Of a stretch of DNA of 64,000 bases, positions 1-9,360 are shown piece by piece. The stretch lies in contig JAJYJH010000006.1 of the NCBI GenBank assembly GCA_021789695.1, positions 1 to 64,000 of the forward strand. Reading direction: 5' to 3'. The stretch's first letter is position 1. Every line of letters starts with the position of its first letter. The notes below the pieces were generated by a model. That model made no database searches, was not told the origin of the DNA, and worked only from the letters and a program-made list of their open reading frames with translations. The translations under genes and the position numbers were made by a program. Source of the stretch: a bacterium (GTDB lineage Bacteria; Elusimicrobiota; Elusimicrobia; Elusimicrobiales; UBA9959).

Positions 1-1
1 C

Positions 2-1156
2 ATATACCGGATAAGGGACATACGCTTCGAGTACAACTTCAGCAAGATCCAGGGCTCCAATATCCCGTCGTTCATCCTCGACGAACACATCAACGGCATC
101 ATAGGCACGTCGCTGACGCCGGACCTGGTGATGGTGGACGGCGAGCCGGAGATGCGCGCGGTCTCCCGGGTGCTCGACCAGAAGGAGAAGAACCCGGACA
201 CGACGATAGACAGCCACGCGTCGCTGCTGTCGTTCCTGCCTGAGCGCCAGGACGAGAAGATAAAAGAACTGCGCTCGATACGCGCGCTGCTCGACGATCC
301 GGCCATAAACACGCTCAAGGGCGAACAGAAGAAGCGCCTTAACGACGTAAAAAAGCTGCTCGAGGTCAAGCCGATAACAGAACGCGCGCTGCCGCCGGAG
401 ATACTGCGTATGTTCCGCGGTAAAAGCCCGAAGCGCTCCGCGGTGTTCATCTTCCCGAAGATCAATCTCTCCGACGCCGCGCTGGTCAGGAAGGCCTCGG
501 ACGAGATCCGCGACCTAAAAGTGCCGGGCCGCACGCTGCACCCCGTCAGCGAGTCCATCATCTTTTCGGATATTATAAACATGGTGGAGCGCGACGGCCG
601 CAAGATCATGCCGCTGGCGTTCCTGCTGACGGCCATCCCGGTAATGCTCGCCTACCGCAATTTCAGGAACTCCATGCTGGTACTGGGGCCGCTGTCGCTG
701 GGCTTCATCTGGATCTTCGGCATCCTGGCGATGTTCGGCATAAAACTGAACTTCTTCAACGTGCTGATGCTGCCGCTGATCTTCGGCATGGGCGACGACT
801 ACGGCGAGTACGTGCATAGCCGCTACGAGGAGGAGGGGCCCGGCTCCATCCAGTTCGTGATGTCGCACACCGGCCCGGCCGTTTTCATGTCGGCCATGAC
901 CACCTTCATCGGCTTCGGTTCGATGCTTTTCGCCAGCCACTTCGGCCTGCGCAGCATAGCCGTGATGGCGGCGATAGGCATCGCGTGCGTGTTCTTCGCC
1001 GCGATGCTGCTGCAGCCGTCGCTGATAGTGCTGCTGGAGAAATGGGACGCCAGGAAAAACAGGAAACAGAATGAACGAACGAAAACTGGACCCGCTGATA
1101 ACGCGCGCGTTCGCGCCGTTGGGCCCGATATTGAGGAAAGCGCGGATAACGCCTAA
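2..1156 (+). CDS. RND/MMPL-family membrane exporter, C-terminal part (partial at left edge)
   Basis: The reading frame is open from base 2, so the start lies outside the window and only about 384 C-terminal codons are visible. The fragment has a soluble charged region and then five or so hydrophobic segments from about base 600 onward. Between the helices at about 785-830 is a GMGDDYGEYVHSRYEE stretch, which matches the charged transmembrane motif of MMPL/RND lipid exporters such as HpnN. Such proteins use the proton gradient to move lipids or hydrophobic molecules across or out of the inner membrane. The stop overlaps the next gene (start 1071) by 86 bases, so the two are likely co-transcribed. 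The adjacent inositol-lipid genes suggest, but do not prove, a lipid cargo. Confidence 0.8.
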   Translation: MYRIRDIRFEYNFSKIQGSNIPSFILDEHINGIIGTSLTPDLVMVDGEPEMRAVSRVLDQKEKNPDTTIDSHASLLSFLPERQDEKIKELRSIRALLDDPAINTLKGEQKKRLNDVKKLLEVKPITERALPPEILRMFRGKSPKRSAVFIFPKINLSDAALVRKASDEIRDLKVPGRTLHPVSESIIFSDIINMVERDGRKIMPLAFLLTAIPVMLAYRNFRNSMLVLGPLSLGFIWIFGILAMFGIKLNFFNVLMLPLIFGMGDDYGEYVHSRYEEEGPGSIQFVMSHTGPAVFMSAMTTFIGFGSMLFASHFGLRSIAVMAAIGIACVFFAAMLLQPSLIVLLEKWDARKNRKQNERTKTGPADNARVRAVGPDIEESADNA

Positions 1157-1682
1157 CCACCTGACTCTGCTGGGGGTGGCGTTCTCCTTCTTCGGGGCCG
1201 CAGTGGTGGCCTCCGGTCGCCTGCGGGCGGGCATGGTCGTTCTGATCTTCGCGTGGCTCTTCGACGTGATGGACGGGGCTATGGCCAAGTACTCCGGCCA
1301 TGTCAGCCGCTTCGGCGGTTTCCTAGACTCGGTGATGGACCGTTACACCGAAGGCGCCGTCTTCGTGGCGTTCGTCTACCACTACGCCGTCTCCGGCGCC
1401 GCGCTGATGGCCGGCGTGACGACCTTCGCGCTGATAGGCGCCGCAGCCGTCTCTTACGCGCGCGCCAGGGCAGAGAACGAGATAGGCTCCAAATGCGACG
1501 TGGGCGTAGGCGCCCGCCTGCCGCGCCTGGCGCTGATAGCCGCCGCCACGCTGGCGGGCCACCCGGCCGCGGGCATCGTGGCCGTGCTGCTGCTGTCGCA
1601 CTACACCGTTTTCCAGCGTGTAATGTATACCCGCCGCCTGTTGAAGCAGCGGGAACGCGGAGAGATCACAGGAGGAAGATAA
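1071..1682 (+). CDS. CDP-alcohol phosphatidyltransferase, probable phosphatidylinositol-phosphate synthase
   Basis: This integral membrane enzyme of 203 residues has the CDP-alcohol phosphotransferase signature: D65-x2-D68-G69-x2-A72, then G82-x3-D86-x3-D90. These aspartates bind the metal ions that activate CDP-diacylglycerol. The position after A72 is Lys rather than the usual Arg. Several hydrophobic helices follow. The gene starts inside the 3' end of the exporter gene behind an AGGAAA-like ribosome site. Only 3 bases separate it from inositol-3-phosphate synthase, so the likely acceptor is inositol 3-phosphate and the product phosphatidylinositol phosphate. A phosphatidylglycerophosphate synthase cannot be excluded from the motif alone. 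Confidence 0.8.
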   Translation: MNERKLDPLITRAFAPLGPILRKARITPNHLTLLGVAFSFFGAAVVASGRLRAGMVVLIFAWLFDVMDGAMAKYSGHVSRFGGFLDSVMDRYTEGAVFVAFVYHYAVSGAALMAGVTTFALIGAAAVSYARARAENEIGSKCDVGVGARLPRLALIAAATLAGHPAAGIVAVLLLSHYTVFQRVMYTRRLLKQRERGEITGGR

Positions 1683-1685
1683 AAA

Positions 1686-2999
<1,314 letters not shown>

Positions 3000-3006
3000 G
3001 GCCCGG

Positions 3007-3044
3007 AACGCCCCGGGCCTCAAAACCCCGGGCGTTGCATTTTT
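3007..3044 (+). terminator. Hairpin terminator after ino1
   Basis: AACGCCCCGGG (3007-3017) pairs with CCCGGGCGTT (3027-3036) with one bulged base, followed closely by TTTTT (3040-3044). It lies between the convergent ino1 and pgpA genes. Confidence 0.6.
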
Positions 3045-3077
3045 ACCTGCCTTTCACAACGGACCGGGTACGCCAGG

Positions 3078-3575
3078 CTAGGAAGAAAGGACGGGGAAGA
3101 AGTGCAGAGCCAGGCGCAGGAGCAGGTTGGTGGCCACGCCGGCGAGGACGTCGTCGAGCACCACGCCGAGGCCGCCGCCGACGCGGTCGTCCACCTGCCG
3201 GATAGGCCAGGGCTTGAGCCCGTCGAAGGCGCGGAAAAGACCGAAGGCCAGGATCAGCACCAGCCAGCTGCGGGGCAGAAAGGCTACGCCGGTCCAGTAC
3301 CCGACGGTCTCGTCTATGACCACCCGCTGGTCGTCCTCTATGCCGGAATCGGCGCAGGTCCTGTGGGCCGCGGCCACCGCGAACACGCAGGCGGCCAGCA
3401 GAAAGACGGCGTAATGCAGGCGGCCGGCAGGCAGCAGCGGCGTGAGCGCCAGCCCCAGCAGCGTGCCCAGCGTCCCCCCCCCAGAAGCCTGCGGCTTGCC
3501 GGAAAGCCTGGACGGGACGCAGCCGAGATAGAAGTCAGTAGCGAAAAAGCGCGCCAGCGCAGAGAAAAATTTCAT
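3078..3575 (-). CDS. pgpA: PgpA-type phosphatidyl phosphatase (phosphatidylglycerophosphatase A family)
   Basis: This 165-residue membrane protein has the PgpA hallmarks: GGGTLGTLLGL near residue 35, DDQRVVIDETVGYW near 81-94, and FDGLKPWPIRQVDDRVGGG followed by LDDVLAG near 115-145. PgpA removes the phosphate from phosphatidylglycerophosphate at the inner membrane. It is convergent with ino1. The neighbouring phosphatidylinositol-phosphate genes make phosphatidylinositol phosphate a possible alternative substrate. The family call is secure; the substrate is inferred from context only. Confidence 0.88.
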   Translation of the reverse strand: MKFFSALARFFATDFYLGCVPSRLSGKPQASGGGTLGTLLGLALTPLLPAGRLHYAVFLLAACVFAVAAAHRTCADSGIEDDQRVVIDETVGYWTGVAFLPRSWLVLILAFGLFRAFDGLKPWPIRQVDDRVGGGLGVVLDDVLAGVATNLLLRLALHFFPVLSS

Positions 3576-3581
3576 CCGTGC

Positions 3582-3596
3582 GTTACAAATTGTAAC
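3582..3596. promoter_or_regulatory. Inverted repeat in the divergent pgpA / flippase-like gene spacer
   Basis: GTTACA-AAT-TGTAAC is a perfect 6+6 dyad with a 3-base spacer in the 53-base gap between two divergent genes. It overlaps a TACAAT-like -10 element for pgpA (3594-3589, minus strand). It could be an operator; no regulator is identified. Confidence 0.35.
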
Positions 3597-3628
3597 AGAT
3601 TAAGGACCGGACCGACAAAGGCTTCCCA

Positions 3629-4594
3629 ATGAAGAAAATCATCCCCATAGCAGCCGGAGCGACGGTGAGCGCGCTGCTGCTGTGGCTGGCGTTCAGGAAC
3701 GCCGACTGGCGCGCCATGGCGGCGGTGTTCGCCGGGGTCAGGGCGGCACCGGCCGCGCTGGTACTGCTGAGCGTTTCGGCCGAGCTGGCCATACGCGGGG
3801 TAAAATGGGCGCTGCTGCTCAGGCCCGCGCGCAAGGTGCGGACATGGGACGCCGCGCGCCTGGAAACCGCGGCCCTGGCGCTCAACAACGTGCTCCCTCT
3901 GCGCATAGGGGAACTGGCCCGCGCCGCCTACGGGGCGGAAATGTTCGACGTCAACCTGCTGACCGTGCTTTCCACCATACTGGTGGAGAAGCTGCTGGAC
4001 ATAACGTCCCTGCTGGCCCTTTCCGCAGCGGCCGCCAGTCTGCTCGGCATCGCCGCCAGTCTGCCGGGAGGCTGGAGGGCCTGGGCCGGGCTGGGCGCGG
4101 CGGCGCTCCTTCTGCTGGCGCTGATGCGGCGCTCGCTGCCCAGGCGCTACCCGCGCCTGCGCCAGGCGCTGGCGCACCTGAAGCTGGGTCTCAAGGCCCT
4201 GCGCTCCCCTCTCAACGCCGTCGTCCTGTTCCTGCTGGCGGCGCTGCAGTGGTTCATGAACGCCTTGAACTACTACTGGCTGGCCAGGGCCTTCAACCTG
4301 GACGGGGCTTCCTCGCTGGCCAAAAGCGTGTTGCTCTCGTTCGCCGGCGCGGCCGCCTCCTCCGCCCCCGGCATGCCTGGGTCCTTCGGCAGCACAGAGC
4401 TGGCCGTCAGCTCGGTGCTCTCCGGCTGGGGCGTCGCCAAGGCGCCGGCGCTGGCCTTCGCCGCCGCCGCGCACTTGCTGCCATTCCTTATAATAACGGC
4501 GTCCGGCCTGTTCTTCGTCTACGGGATGGGAGCCTCCATCGGGGGCGTCTGGGCCCGCTTCTCCTCCGGAAAGACCGAAGGAGCCGAGGTCTGA
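3629..4594 (+). CDS. UPF0104 / LPG-synthase-transmembrane-like (flippase-like) protein
   Basis: The protein has 321 residues and about eight hydrophobic segments, starting with an N-terminal signal-anchor. Recognisable family stretches are IRGVKWALLLRP near residue 53, a conserved ALALNNVLPLRIGELARA loop near residue 90, and SSAPGMPGSFGSTEL near residue 250. Members of this family (AglD2/GlgX-like, MprF transmembrane region) are thought to move lipids or lipid-linked sugars across the inner membrane. There is no catalytic MprF domain. It is divergent from pgpA, which fits a lipid role. The exact substrate cannot be read from sequence. Confidence 0.75.
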   Translation: MKKIIPIAAGATVSALLLWLAFRNADWRAMAAVFAGVRAAPAALVLLSVSAELAIRGVKWALLLRPARKVRTWDAARLETAALALNNVLPLRIGELARAAYGAEMFDVNLLTVLSTILVEKLLDITSLLALSAAAASLLGIAASLPGGWRAWAGLGAAALLLLALMRRSLPRRYPRLRQALAHLKLGLKALRSPLNAVVLFLLAALQWFMNALNYYWLARAFNLDGASSLAKSVLLSFAGAAASSAPGMPGSFGSTELAVSSVLSGWGVAKAPALAFAAAAHLLPFLIITASGLFFVYGMGASIGGVWARFSSGKTEGAEV

Positions 4595-4610
4595 GAGGGA
4601 CGGCTGGGTG

Positions 4611-4639
4611 AAAAGAAGGCCGGCCAATAGCCGGCCTTC
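4611..4639 (-). terminator. Intrinsic terminator of pstS
   Basis: A perfect 9-base stem (AAGGCCGGC, loop CAATA, GCCGGCCTT) at 4616-4638. Read on the minus strand it is followed by TTTT, placing it 20 bases past the pstS stop. Confidence 0.85.
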
Positions 4640-4658
4640 CGGAGAGCCGTAAGCCCTC

Positions 4659-5477
4659 TTATTTCAGCGGCACAAAGCCCTCCTCCTCCACTATTTTCTG
4701 CCCTTCCTTGCTCCTGACGAAGTCCAGGAACTGCTTGACCACGCCCCCGGGCTTGCCGTTGGTATACATGTAGAGCGGCCGGGAGACCGGGTATTTGCGA
4801 CTGTGCACGGTCTGCCTGGAGGGCAGCACGCCGTCCACAGAGAGCGTCTTCAGACGGGGCCCCAGGTAACCCATTCCCACGTAGCCTACGGCGCCAGGCG
4901 TGCCGGCCACGGTGGTGGCGACGGCCTGGTTGGAAGCCTGCAGGATGGCGTCGGGTCGCACCTCCCGTTTCTTCAGCACCACATTGGTGAACGTAACGAA
5001 GGTGCCGCTGGAGCTGTCACGCGAGACGACCACTATCTTCTCGTCGCCCCCCCCCACCTCGGACCAGTTGGAATACTTGCCGGTGTAGATGTCCCTTATC
5101 TGCTCCTTCGTCAGGCCCTTGACCGGGTTGGAAGGGTTCACGACCACGGCTATTCCGTCCCTGGCTATCACGGTGGGCAGAATATTCTTGCCGTGTTTTT
5201 TCCCCTCTTTTATCTCCGACCGTTCTATGGCGCGCGAGGCGTCGGCTATGTCGCAGGAACCGTCCAGTATGGAGGCGATGCCGACCCCTGAGCCCCCTCC
5301 GCGCACCGAGAGGTCGGCGTCCTTGTGCGCGTCCATGAACACCTCGGCCGCCCGCTGCGCTATCGGCAGCACGGTGGTGGAGCCCTCCAGCACCACCTTG
5401 GTCCGCGCGGCAACGGCGCTGACGGCCAGGCCCAGCGCCAGGACGGGCGCTATCGTCATCTTGATAGTCTTTTTCAT
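4659..5477 (-). CDS. pstS: Phosphate ABC transporter, periplasmic phosphate-binding protein
   Basis: This PstS-type protein begins with a signal peptide ending near AVAARTK. Phosphate-contact segments visible are EGSTTVLP, RGGGSGVGI and SRDSSSGTF, where serines and a threonine bind phosphate. An ATG at 5495 is possible, but the ATG at 5477 is preceded by AAAGGAGAAAAA, an excellent ribosome site, and starts a normal signal peptide (MKKTIKMTIAPVLALG), so I chose it. It lies 39 bases after the porin gene on the same strand and ends at a strong terminator. No pstC, pstA, pstB or phoU gene is in the window, so the membrane transporter must be elsewhere. Confidence 0.93.
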   Translation of the reverse strand: MKKTIKMTIAPVLALGLAVSAVAARTKVVLEGSTTVLPIAQRAAEVFMDAHKDADLSVRGGGSGVGIASILDGSCDIADASRAIERSEIKEGKKHGKNILPTVIARDGIAVVVNPSNPVKGLTKEQIRDIYTGKYSNWSEVGGGDEKIVVVSRDSSSGTFVTFTNVVLKKREVRPDAILQASNQAVATTVAGTPGAVGYVGMGYLGPRLKTLSVDGVLPSRQTVHSRKYPVSRPLYMYTNGKPGGVVKQFLDFVRSKEGQKIVEEEGFVPLK

Positions 5478-5516
5478 TTTTTCTCCTTTAGTCATCCGGA
5501 TCTTCTTTCTTTTCTC

Positions 5517-6734
5517 TCAGAACTTCAGGTTCAGGTCCAGCTGCAGCAGGCGCTCTTTTTTTGAGACGTCCGAAATGCGCCTGGCGGCGTAGTAATCCGC
5601 CTCCACGTCCATGCCATGCGCCACTCCGAGCGTCAGCAGGGCCTCCGAGCCCTCCACGCCGGTGGAGCCGCCGTAGAAGTCGGAGTCCGGGTAGGTATCC
5701 AGCCACGCGTCCGCCTCAAGCCTGCGCTGCGAGAGCCTGAGTTGCCACTGGCCGGCCTCCTCCACCTCGCGCCGTCCGAATTTCAGGCCCGCTATCCAGC
5801 CTGTGGAACCGGCGGAATGATCGGTAGCCTTTACGGCTCCGCCGAAAAAGCCGAGATAGTCGGCCTTCAGCACCGGCAGCGGCGCGAAGTCTTTGTTCAA
5901 CTCGAGGTCGAACGTCACGGGGTCGTAGCTGTAGCGGTAAACCTGACCGGTCAGCGTATTCGCCTTTATATAGCCGCAGGCGGTAGAAGGCCTGTTGGCC
6001 AGTTCGCCCCGGCCTTTCAGGCCGCCGAAAGAATAATAGGTAAACGCGGCCTTGAAGTCCAGCCCGCCGGCTCCGCTCCAGGCCAGGCCGGCCTGCGCCG
6101 CGGCGAGGGAGGGGTCCCTGACGCTGGCGGTGCTCTCGTCCAGCTGGAACCAGGCCGCCGCCGCGAAGGGCCTGAAGCCGGTCTTCGCCAGCGAGGCCAG
6201 CCTGAAGGCGGCCCCCTCGGGGTTTATGTCCCCGTCCCAGAGCATGTCGCTGGAGGCCCAGAGCGGGTTGTGCATGCGGCCCCCGTAGAAGGCGAAACCG
6301 CCGGCCTCGCGCTCGGCGTAGGCGTAATCCAGCCAGAGGCTCTTCTTGGAGAAATTGGAGGTAAGCGTCTGGTTAGTGGAACGGGAATCAGCGCTGGAAC
6401 CGCTGGCCAGCCCCAGCCCCACTGTCCAGCCTTCGGTCACGGCGGCCTCCGCTCCGGCGCGCGCGCGGATGCGCCCGCGGTATTGCCGCGCCGCCTGAGC
6501 GCTGTTATCCACCCCTTCCGAACGCAGCCGCAGGTCCCCGTGGAACTTCAGTCGCGCCAACCAAGAAAGCGGCTCCGTCCCCCGGCCTTCCCCCGCCTCC
6601 AACTGCCGCGCTTCTTCCGAGGTAAGCACGTTCTTCTGCACCAGTTTGTCCAGCAGCGGCACGGAGTCGTAGGCCGCGGCGGGAGCGGCCGCCAACGCCG
6701 CCAGAGCGGCGCCTAACAGAAAGCTCTTTTCCAT
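5517..6734 (-). CDS. Outer-membrane putative porin
   Basis: The protein has a signal peptide (MEKSFLLGAALAALAAAPAAA). A short helical region follows (LLDKLVQKNVLTSEEARQL), as is typical at the N-terminus of 'putative porin' proteins. The rest consists of alternating aromatic and polar strands, ending in LLQLDLNLKF with a terminal Phe, the usual outer-membrane barrel signature. The start at 6734 was chosen over an upstream ATG at 6791 because only 6734 gives a signal peptide. It is the first gene of a unit with pstS and lies directly downstream of tandem 11-base repeats resembling Pho boxes. It is therefore likely induced by phosphate starvation and may pass phosphate or polyphosphate. Confidence 0.8.
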   Translation of the reverse strand: MEKSFLLGAALAALAAAPAAAYDSVPLLDKLVQKNVLTSEEARQLEAGEGRGTEPLSWLARLKFHGDLRLRSEGVDNSAQAARQYRGRIRARAGAEAAVTEGWTVGLGLASGSSADSRSTNQTLTSNFSKKSLWLDYAYAEREAGGFAFYGGRMHNPLWASSDMLWDGDINPEGAAFRLASLAKTGFRPFAAAAWFQLDESTASVRDPSLAAAQAGLAWSGAGGLDFKAAFTYYSFGGLKGRGELANRPSTACGYIKANTLTGQVYRYSYDPVTFDLELNKDFAPLPVLKADYLGFFGGAVKATDHSAGSTGWIAGLKFGRREVEEAGQWQLRLSQRRLEADAWLDTYPDSDFYGGSTGVEGSEALLTLGVAHGMDVEADYYAARRISDVSKKERLLQLDLNLKF

Positions 6735-6771
6735 CGCATCACCGTCCTTTTGGGAATTCACCACACCCATA

Positions 6772-6825
6772 GTGTAGTGAAAACCGGTCAAGCCCGGTTA
6801 AAGCGCGTGTAAAATAGCGGTAAAA
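6772..6825 (-). promoter_or_regulatory. Tandem Pho-box-like repeats and promoter of porin-pstS
   Basis: Four seven-base repeats stand exactly 11 bases apart on the minus strand: TTTTACC (6825), TTTTACA (6814), CTTTAAC (6803) and CTTGACC (6792). A TACACT -10-like box follows at 6777-6772. Spacing of 11 bases is the hallmark of PhoB/PhoP binding, and TTTTACA resembles the TTAACA-type PhoP half-site. The region is exactly the gap between the CHAD pseudogene and the porin. Confidence 0.6.
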
Positions 6826-6830
6826 CTGGT

Positions 6831-7237
6831 TCAGTCGGAATTCGGCAGGCCCTTAGCGGCGCCGGGAGAGAGGCGTACTCTCTCCAGCACCAGCCCCGAA
6901 TCGCGGCAGGTTCCCAGGAGATCCTGCAGCCGGGCGGCTTTTTCCGCCAGTTTGGCGGCAGGCGGGCCGTAGAGGTCCGTGAAGAATTCGCAGGTATGGC
7001 GCAGCTTTTCGGACGATATCCTGAGGCGGTGCAGCGCAGGGCCTTGCCCAGTCTGGCCGGTAAGACGTCGAGGTCGCGCACCTTTCCCAGCGCCGCTCCG
7101 ATGCGCCCCAGTTCCGTTCTCAAACGGCCGGTCCTTTCCGGGTCCAGCGCTTTTTTTAAAAATTTACGGCCGGCACGGAGGCGGCGCGGCTCGACGCGCA
7201 GGTCGTGGACGCCTCCGACCAGGCGCTGCAGCAACAA
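6831..7237 (-). pseudogene. CHAD-domain protein, frameshifted
   Basis: The first part reads GGVHDLRVEPRRLRAG and LGKVRDLDVLPARLGKA, classical CHAD-domain motifs whose basic residues bind polyphosphate. After about base 7045 the frame leaves the family. The other frame immediately continues it with HRLRISSEKLRHTCEF and KAARLQDLLGTCRDSG, the second CHAD half-motif, and stops at 6831. A one-base deletion (or equivalent) near GGCCCTGCG explains both. The uninterrupted frame would end at 6788 with non-homologous sequence. The start is an unusual TTG 16 bases after the ppk1 stop with no clear ribosome site. It is the last gene of the phoB-phoR-CYTH-ppk1 run. A sequencing or assembly error is possible. 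Confidence 0.8.
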
Positions 7238-7253
7238 TTTGCCGCGGCGGAGT

Positions 7254-9335
7254 TCAGTGGCGCGCCGGGGGCCGTTTAAGCCTGTGTTCTAGCGGCGTCC
7301 CCTTGTAGAAACGCTGCGCCAGCGATACGAAATGCGCCTGGGAGCGCACGCGCGGCTCGCCCTGGGCCGGCCGCAACTTGACGTAGGTGCCGTCCGGCAG
7401 CAGTCGGCTGGCCTTCACGTTGTCGGCCAGGCCTTTATCAAGGATAGTCTCCTTGACGTACTTCTTCAGCACCGGGTCCAACACCGGGAAGGCTATCTCG
7501 AAACGGCTGTAGAAATTGCGCGGCATCCAGTCGGCGCTGGAAAGATAGAGCTTGCCCCCGCCGCCCGCGCCGAAGTAGTAGATGCGCGAGTGCTCGAGGA
7601 AACGGTCCACGATACTGGTCACACGGATATTCTCGCTGAGGCCTTTGATGCCCGGCTTCAGGCAGCAGATGCCGCGTACGAGCAGGTCCACCTTCACGCC
7701 GGCGCGAGAGGCTTCGTAGAGGGCCTTGATGATGCCGGGGTCTACCAGCGAGTTCATCTTGGCCTTTATCTCCCCCCCGCCCCGCTGCCTGTGCAGCGCG
7801 GTCTCGGCGCGTATCAGGCGCAGGACCGCCGCGTAGAGGCCGTCAGGAGCCGTCATCAGCGTGCGGAAGCGCCGCGGCCGGCGGCGGGCGGCCAGCGCCG
7901 TAAAATAGGCATTGACCTCCAGGCCGATGGCCCTGTCGCAGGTGAGCAGGCCCAGGTCGGTATACTGGCGCGCGGTGCTGGCGTTGTAGTTGCCGGTGCC
8001 GAGATGCGTATAGAAGCGGAGCTCGCTGCCCATACCCTTCACCAGCTGCGTCACCTTGCTGTGCACCTTGTAGCCGCTGAACGGCGGGATTACCTTCACC
8101 TTGGCGGCGCGCAGCTCGCGCATCCAGCGCAGGTTGTTGAACTCGTCGAAGCGCGCCTTCAGTTCCACGTAGACGGTCACGCGCTTGCCGTTGGCGGCGG
8201 CTTCCTTGAGCGCCTCCATCACGGGGGAACGCTGGCCGGCGCGGTAGACCACGTGGGAGATCTCCCTCACCTCCGGGTCGCGCGCCGCGGCCTTGAGAAA
8301 ATTCACCACGATATCGAACGAGTCGTACGGGTGGTGCAGCAGCACGTCCCGCTCCTCCATCACACGCATCACGGCGCCCCCCGCGGCGAAGGGGGCCGGT
8401 GTTACGGGTGAAACCGGCGGGTACTTGAGCTGAGGGAATCCTTCCAGAGAATAGACCGCGAACAGCGAGCGGAGGTCCAGCGGCATATCGAAACGGTAGA
8501 GCGAGGCGGAATCCAGGCGCAGCGCGGAAGCCAGGAACATCGCGCCCTCCGAATAGTACGGCGCGTCCACCTCCAGCCGTATCATGCGGGCCTTCCCGAG
8601 GCGGGCGGACTGCTGCTCGATGTACTCTTCCAGGTACTCCTCGTCGTCATCAAACGTATAGCGCAGCCCGTGTTCGCGGATTACCTTGAACGGGAAGGCC
8701 TCTATGACCTCCCTGTCGCGGAAAATCTCGTGCACGTGCGCGCAGATCCACCGTTCGGTCAGCGCAAAGGCCGCGCTGCCGGGGGCCGCGTCCAGCCGCA
8801 GCAGGCGCTGCTCGCGCCGCTCGAGAGTTATCACGGCGTATTCCCCCGGAAAACGCACAAAAACGTGCAGGCGTTCGTCCTTAAGCTCCGGCAGCGGTTC
8901 CGAGGCCTTGCGGAAGGCCATGCGCAGCGGGCCTATTTTCCGCCTGATCTCGGAATCCAGCATCGGGTTGGAGGCGTCAAAACGGGAATGGATAAGCACG
9001 GAGTTGCGGCGCAGGGAGTTCAGGATGTCTTCCAGCACGGCGGCCTGGCGCGCCTTCTGGCGCAGCACCTCCTCGCGTATCAGCACCACGGCCTGGGCGG
9101 CGGTGAGCCCGTCCGGGTAGCGCTTGCCCGGAGACCGGCGGGCCAGCCGCGCGGCCTCGGCCACGCGCACCATAAAAAACTCGCTCAGGTTGGAACTGAC
9201 TATCGCGGCGAAGCGCAGGCGCTCCAGCGGCGGCACGGAGGGGTCCGCCGCCTCGCCCAGCACCCTGTCGTTAAAGCTGAGCCAGCTGAGATTGCGGTGA
9301 AAAAGCAGGCCGGTCATGTAGCCGGTGGCGGTCAT
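7254..9335 (-). CDS. ppk: Polyphosphate kinase 1
   Basis: The 693-residue protein is a complete PPK1, which reversibly transfers the gamma-phosphate of ATP to polyphosphate. The N-terminal domain carries HRNLSWLSFNDRVLGEA. The two catalytic phospholipase-D-like histidines are H425 in GYKVHSK and H444 in YTHLGTGNYN, which correspond to E. coli H435 and H454. A GAGG ribosome site lies just before the ATG. It is 25 bases downstream of the CYTH gene and directly upstream of the broken CHAD gene, all within a unit led by a PhoB-PhoR pair, so polyphosphate synthesis is probably phosphate-regulated. Confidence 0.96.
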   Translation of the reverse strand: MTATGYMTGLLFHRNLSWLSFNDRVLGEAADPSVPPLERLRFAAIVSSNLSEFFMVRVAEAARLARRSPGKRYPDGLTAAQAVVLIREEVLRQKARQAAVLEDILNSLRRNSVLIHSRFDASNPMLDSEIRRKIGPLRMAFRKASEPLPELKDERLHVFVRFPGEYAVITLERREQRLLRLDAAPGSAAFALTERWICAHVHEIFRDREVIEAFPFKVIREHGLRYTFDDDEEYLEEYIEQQSARLGKARMIRLEVDAPYYSEGAMFLASALRLDSASLYRFDMPLDLRSLFAVYSLEGFPQLKYPPVSPVTPAPFAAGGAVMRVMEERDVLLHHPYDSFDIVVNFLKAAARDPEVREISHVVYRAGQRSPVMEALKEAAANGKRVTVYVELKARFDEFNNLRWMRELRAAKVKVIPPFSGYKVHSKVTQLVKGMGSELRFYTHLGTGNYNASTARQYTDLGLLTCDRAIGLEVNAYFTALAARRRPRRFRTLMTAPDGLYAAVLRLIRAETALHRQRGGGEIKAKMNSLVDPGIIKALYEASRAGVKVDLLVRGICCLKPGIKGLSENIRVTSIVDRFLEHSRIYYFGAGGGGKLYLSSADWMPRNFYSRFEIAFPVLDPVLKKYVKETILDKGLADNVKASRLLPDGTYVKLRPAQGEPRVRSQAHFVSLAQRFYKGTPLEHRLKRPPARH

Positions 9336-9360
9336 ATATCCTCGCTATAGCGCGGGCGTC

